DNA of 43,326 nucleotides from Bacteroidales bacterium (GTDB taxonomy: Bacteria > Bacteroidota > Bacteroidia > Bacteroidales > VadinHA17): positions 18,222 through 61,547 of the forward strand of contig PLNF01000033.1 of assembly GCA_003141715.1 (NCBI GenBank). The letters are read 5' to 3'. A program made the translations under genes and the position numbers. Shown one piece after another: positions 41,766-43,326 of this stretch (position 1 is the stretch's first letter; every line of letters begins with the position of its first letter). Under the pieces are notes generated by a model. That model saw only the letters and a program-made list of their open reading frames with translations, did no database searches and was not told the origin of the DNA.

Positions 41766-42896
41766 ATGCCAGATTTACTTTATCCAATCAACCCAAGCAG
41801 AGACATTCCTTGGAATAATCTTCCTCCATTGCCAATTAGAGAAGAGCTCCATCAAACAATAGAAATGTTGCGAATACTTGGAGATGCAAAGGCTGCATTA
41901 GGAAAGCTCCAGGGGCGTAGTGTTGTGATTCCCAATCAAGGGCTACTAATTAATACAATTAGCCTGCAAGAAGCAAAGATCTCAAGTGAGATTGAGAATA
42001 TATTTACAACAGATGATGAACTGTACAAGGCGTTTAGTGATAAAAACAATGATTCAAACGGAGCATCAAAGGAGGTATTAAGATATAGAGAAGCACTCTG
42101 GTCTGGCTACAAGTATTTACAAAAAGCCCAAAAATTTGATCAAAACTACTTTATTGGAGTATTTCAGGAAATAAAGAAAACAACTGATACAATTCGCCCA
42201 AGCTTTGTTTCATTAACTATAAAGCAAGGAGGTACAGGCCCAAATGCCGGTCAGGTAATTTATACTCCTCCGCGAGACGCTACTGTGATTCAAGATAGAT
42301 TAGAAAATCTGGTAAGCTTCGTGAACGATGATGAGCAATTCAAAATAGATCATATACTAAAAATGGCTATTGCTCATTTTCAATTTGAAGCTATTCACCC
42401 ATTTAGAGATGGAAACGGTAGGACGGGAAGAGTATTCAACATTAATTATTTAACCAACAAAGGCCTGCTTGATGTTCCAATATTGTTTTTAAGTAGATAT
42501 ATCTTGGATCATAAGAATGATTACTACTCAGGATTAATGGGGGTCTCTCAAAGAGGAGACTGGAAAAATTGGTTATTATTCATGTTGAGAGCAGTAGAAA
42601 ACACCTCAAATCAAACTTTCAATAAGATTAATGATATTGTTTCTGCAAAAGACTCAATTCTGGAACATATAAAGAAAGAAGATCCAAAATTACGAAACCC
42701 TGAAGATTTGATAGAGGCTTTGTTTACACAACCTTTAACCAAAGTAAAACACCTTACCGATACTAAAATCTATTCCGAAAATACAGCAAGAGAATATCTA
42801 AACAAGCTGTGCGATATGCGAGTGCTTGAAAAGAAAGAAATGGAAGGTCATCACTATTACCTAAACCTTGAATTGTATCGAATACTTTCGGAATAA
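41766..42896 (+). CDS. fic: Class II Fic family protein (probable AMPylase)
   Basis: A 376-aa Fic protein, probably transferring AMP or another nucleotide to target hydroxyls. The active site is HPFRDGNGRTGR (H211 onward), complete with catalytic His and the anion-binding GNGR. An N-terminal inhibitory motif (S/T)xxxE(G/N), here S73-x-x-x-E77-N78, marks it as a class II self-inhibited protein, so no antitoxin is needed in trans. The N-terminal DUF4172-like region is about 1-100; the C-terminal winged-helix-like part (about 315-376: TKVKHLTDTKIYSENTAREY) may bind DNA. Tandem palindromes over its promoter fit autoregulation. It is surrounded by repeats and appears to be a recent acquisition. 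Confidence 0.93.
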   Translation: MPDLLYPINPSRDIPWNNLPPLPIREELHQTIEMLRILGDAKAALGKLQGRSVVIPNQGLLINTISLQEAKISSEIENIFTTDDELYKAFSDKNNDSNGASKEVLRYREALWSGYKYLQKAQKFDQNYFIGVFQEIKKTTDTIRPSFVSLTIKQGGTGPNAGQVIYTPPRDATVIQDRLENLVSFVNDDEQFKIDHILKMAIAHFQFEAIHPFRDGNGRTGRVFNINYLTNKGLLDVPILFLSRYILDHKNDYYSGLMGVSQRGDWKNWLLFMLRAVENTSNQTFNKINDIVSAKDSILEHIKKEDPKLRNPEDLIEALFTQPLTKVKHLTDTKIYSENTAREYLNKLCDMRVLEKKEMEGHHYYLNLELYRILSE

Positions 42897-42960
42897 ATTT
42901 TGGCAATCTATACGAAACGAAGAAGATACAAGGGGGGTAGATTGCGAGCCCTTGAAATAG

Positions 42961-43101
42961 GTGCAAAAACCGGATGCCATGACCATATCTGGCCGGTTCA
43001 ATTACAATTATCATAAATAATTTAACAACAAGCACTTAATTCCGGCAATGGATGGTCAATTTACTCCGGCGAAAGATGATCAGAGCCACTGGCTTTTCCA
43101 G
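42961..43101. mobile_element. 141-bp inverted-repeat-ended element, copy B (MITE-like)
   Basis: Same length and layout as copy A at 38313-38453. The left end begins GTGCAAAAACCGG and contains ATGACCATATCTGGCCGG; the right end has GGTCAATTTACTCCGGC and AAAGATGATCA, ending CTGGCTTTTCCAG. It is more diverged at the ends than copy A. It lies 64 bases after fic. No coding capacity. Confidence 0.72.
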
Positions 43102-43121
43102 TATGAATACTGTATGGAAAT

Positions 43122-43158
43122 AAAAAACCACTAACTTCACATCATGTGTTGTTAGTGG
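43122..43158 (-). terminator. Terminator hairpin below tRNA-end fragment, copy 2
   Basis: CCACTAAC (43128-43135) pairs with GTTAGTGG (43151-43158), with an inner CACAT/ATGTG pairing, and an A6 tract at 43122-43127 that is a T-run on the minus strand. It is the terminator expected just beyond a minus-strand tRNA gene. Confidence 0.75.
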
Positions 43159-43168
43159 CTTTAAATCG

Positions 43169-43190
43169 GTGGGCCCAGCTGGGCTCGAAC
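43169..43190 (-). repeat. tRNA-3'-end fragment, full 22-base copy
   Basis: On the plus strand GTGGGCCCAGCTGGGCTCG followed by AAC, identical over all 22 bases to 43305-43326 at the right edge. On the minus strand it is a T-loop (TTCGAGC), T-stem 3' strand (CCAGC) and acceptor 3' strand (TGGGCCC). Beyond it the pairing T-stem strand is missing (GTCCGG instead of GCTGG), so this is not a working tRNA but a leftover or an att-like duplication. Confidence 0.7.
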
Positions 43191-43206
43191 CGGACCGAGC
43201 GTTAAG

Positions 43207-43227
43207 AAAATGCCCGGTGGGCATTTT
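43207..43227. terminator. Hairpin with T-run between tRNA-end copies
   Basis: AAAATGCCC-GGT-GGGCATTTT, a nine-base stem with three-base loop and extra pairing outside it (AGCGTTAAG against TTTAGCG). Followed by T on the plus strand and T on the minus strand, so it could stop transcription both ways. Confidence 0.6.
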
Positions 43228-43275
43228 TAGCGAAGGAGACAGATTGACGTGAGGGCTCGAGCCCAGAAATAAGAC

Positions 43276-43299
43276 AAAAAAGGCAGTCAAAAGACTGCC
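43276..43299 (-). terminator. Terminator of the edge tRNA gene
   Basis: GGCAGTC (43282-43288), loop AAAA, GACTGCC (43293-43299), with an A6 tract at 43276-43281. On the minus strand this is a 7-bp stem and T-run seven bases beyond the tRNA 3' end. Confidence 0.8.
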
Positions 43300-43305
43300 A
43301 AATTG

Positions 43306-43326
43306 TGGGCCCAGCTGGGCTCGAAC
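43306..43326 (-). tRNA. tRNA gene 3' end, runs off the right edge
   Basis: Minus-strand 3' end of a tRNA: T-loop TTCGAGC (43325-43319), T-stem 3' strand CCAGC, acceptor 3' strand TGGGCCC, discriminator A at 43306, no encoded CCA. The 5' part and anticodon are outside the window, so the amino acid cannot be given; the predicted 5' acceptor strand would be GGGCCCA. A terminator follows at 43299-43276. Confidence 0.72.

Noticed and set aside
43036-43290. 84-aa ORF on the minus strand
   Set aside because: It crosses element B, the hairpin and the tRNA-end fragments; coding potential is accidental.

Overview
The window looks like a chromosomal segment from a member of the Bacteroidota, most likely Bacteroidales-like. 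The evidence is a type IX secretion sorting tail (30.7-33.3 kb), several TAnnTTTG-type -7 promoter boxes, few Shine-Dalgarno sequences, a DUF4292 lipoprotein next to an EnvC-like factor, lipoproteins and PorT-like barrels, and modest GC content. No plasmid or phage replication or packaging genes are visible.

Layout. 1-1855: the 3' part of 6-phosphofructokinase (it runs off the left edge) and a HAD phosphatase. 1.85-4.4 kb: uvrC, bracketed by two copies of a GC-rich inverted repeat and two parS-like palindromes, plus a badly deleted adenine deaminase remnant. 4.4-7.1 kb (minus): mnmG, ybeY and an RsbW-like ATPase. 7.2-11.0 kb (minus): EnvC-like factor, DUF4292 lipoprotein, TPR lipoprotein, and the last 47 codons of a lost dUTPase gene. 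11.2-13.8 kb (plus): lipoprotein cyclophilin, pheS, Crp/Fnr regulator. 13.8-17.4 kb (minus): ruvB, a secreted MORN-type repeat protein, nadA. 17.4-18.3 kb: a gene-free AT-rich stretch followed by a tandemly amplified repeat. 18.3-29.8 kb: rpiB, an Rrf2 regulator, VanZ, hemW, a coiled-coil membrane protein, nfo, a patatin-like phospholipase with an Nramp transporter, YciI, a small membrane protein, a serine hydrolase/GNAT/SSF operon, and a thioredoxin-fold protein.

29.8-36.6 kb is surface- and redox-related: a decayed surface-domain remnant, a small lipoprotein, a large T9SS-exported protein with duplicated modules, an aldo/keto reductase with ferredoxin tail, an AI-2E family permease and a small periplasmic protein. 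From 36.6 kb to the end the region is accessory in character: an OYE-type flavin reductase, a nitroreductase stump, a MarR regulator, a PorT-like barrel, a TPR protein and a class II Fic protein whose promoter carries tandem palindromes. Two 141-bp copies of an inverted-repeat-ended element lie at 38.3 and 43.0 kb. The right edge enters the 3' end of a minus-strand tRNA gene, and two further tRNA-3'-end fragments with their own terminator hairpins lie at 43.17 and 41.55 kb.

Most genes are housekeeping (glycolysis, DNA repair, tRNA modification and charging, NAD synthesis, haem chaperoning) in short operons. The most unusual material is non-coding or decayed: parS-like sites, three loci of one inverted-repeat family, four gene remnants, a terminator embedded in the hemW coding region, the tandem operator-like repeats at fic, and the tRNA-end repeats. 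Family assignments were made by eye; no database search was run.
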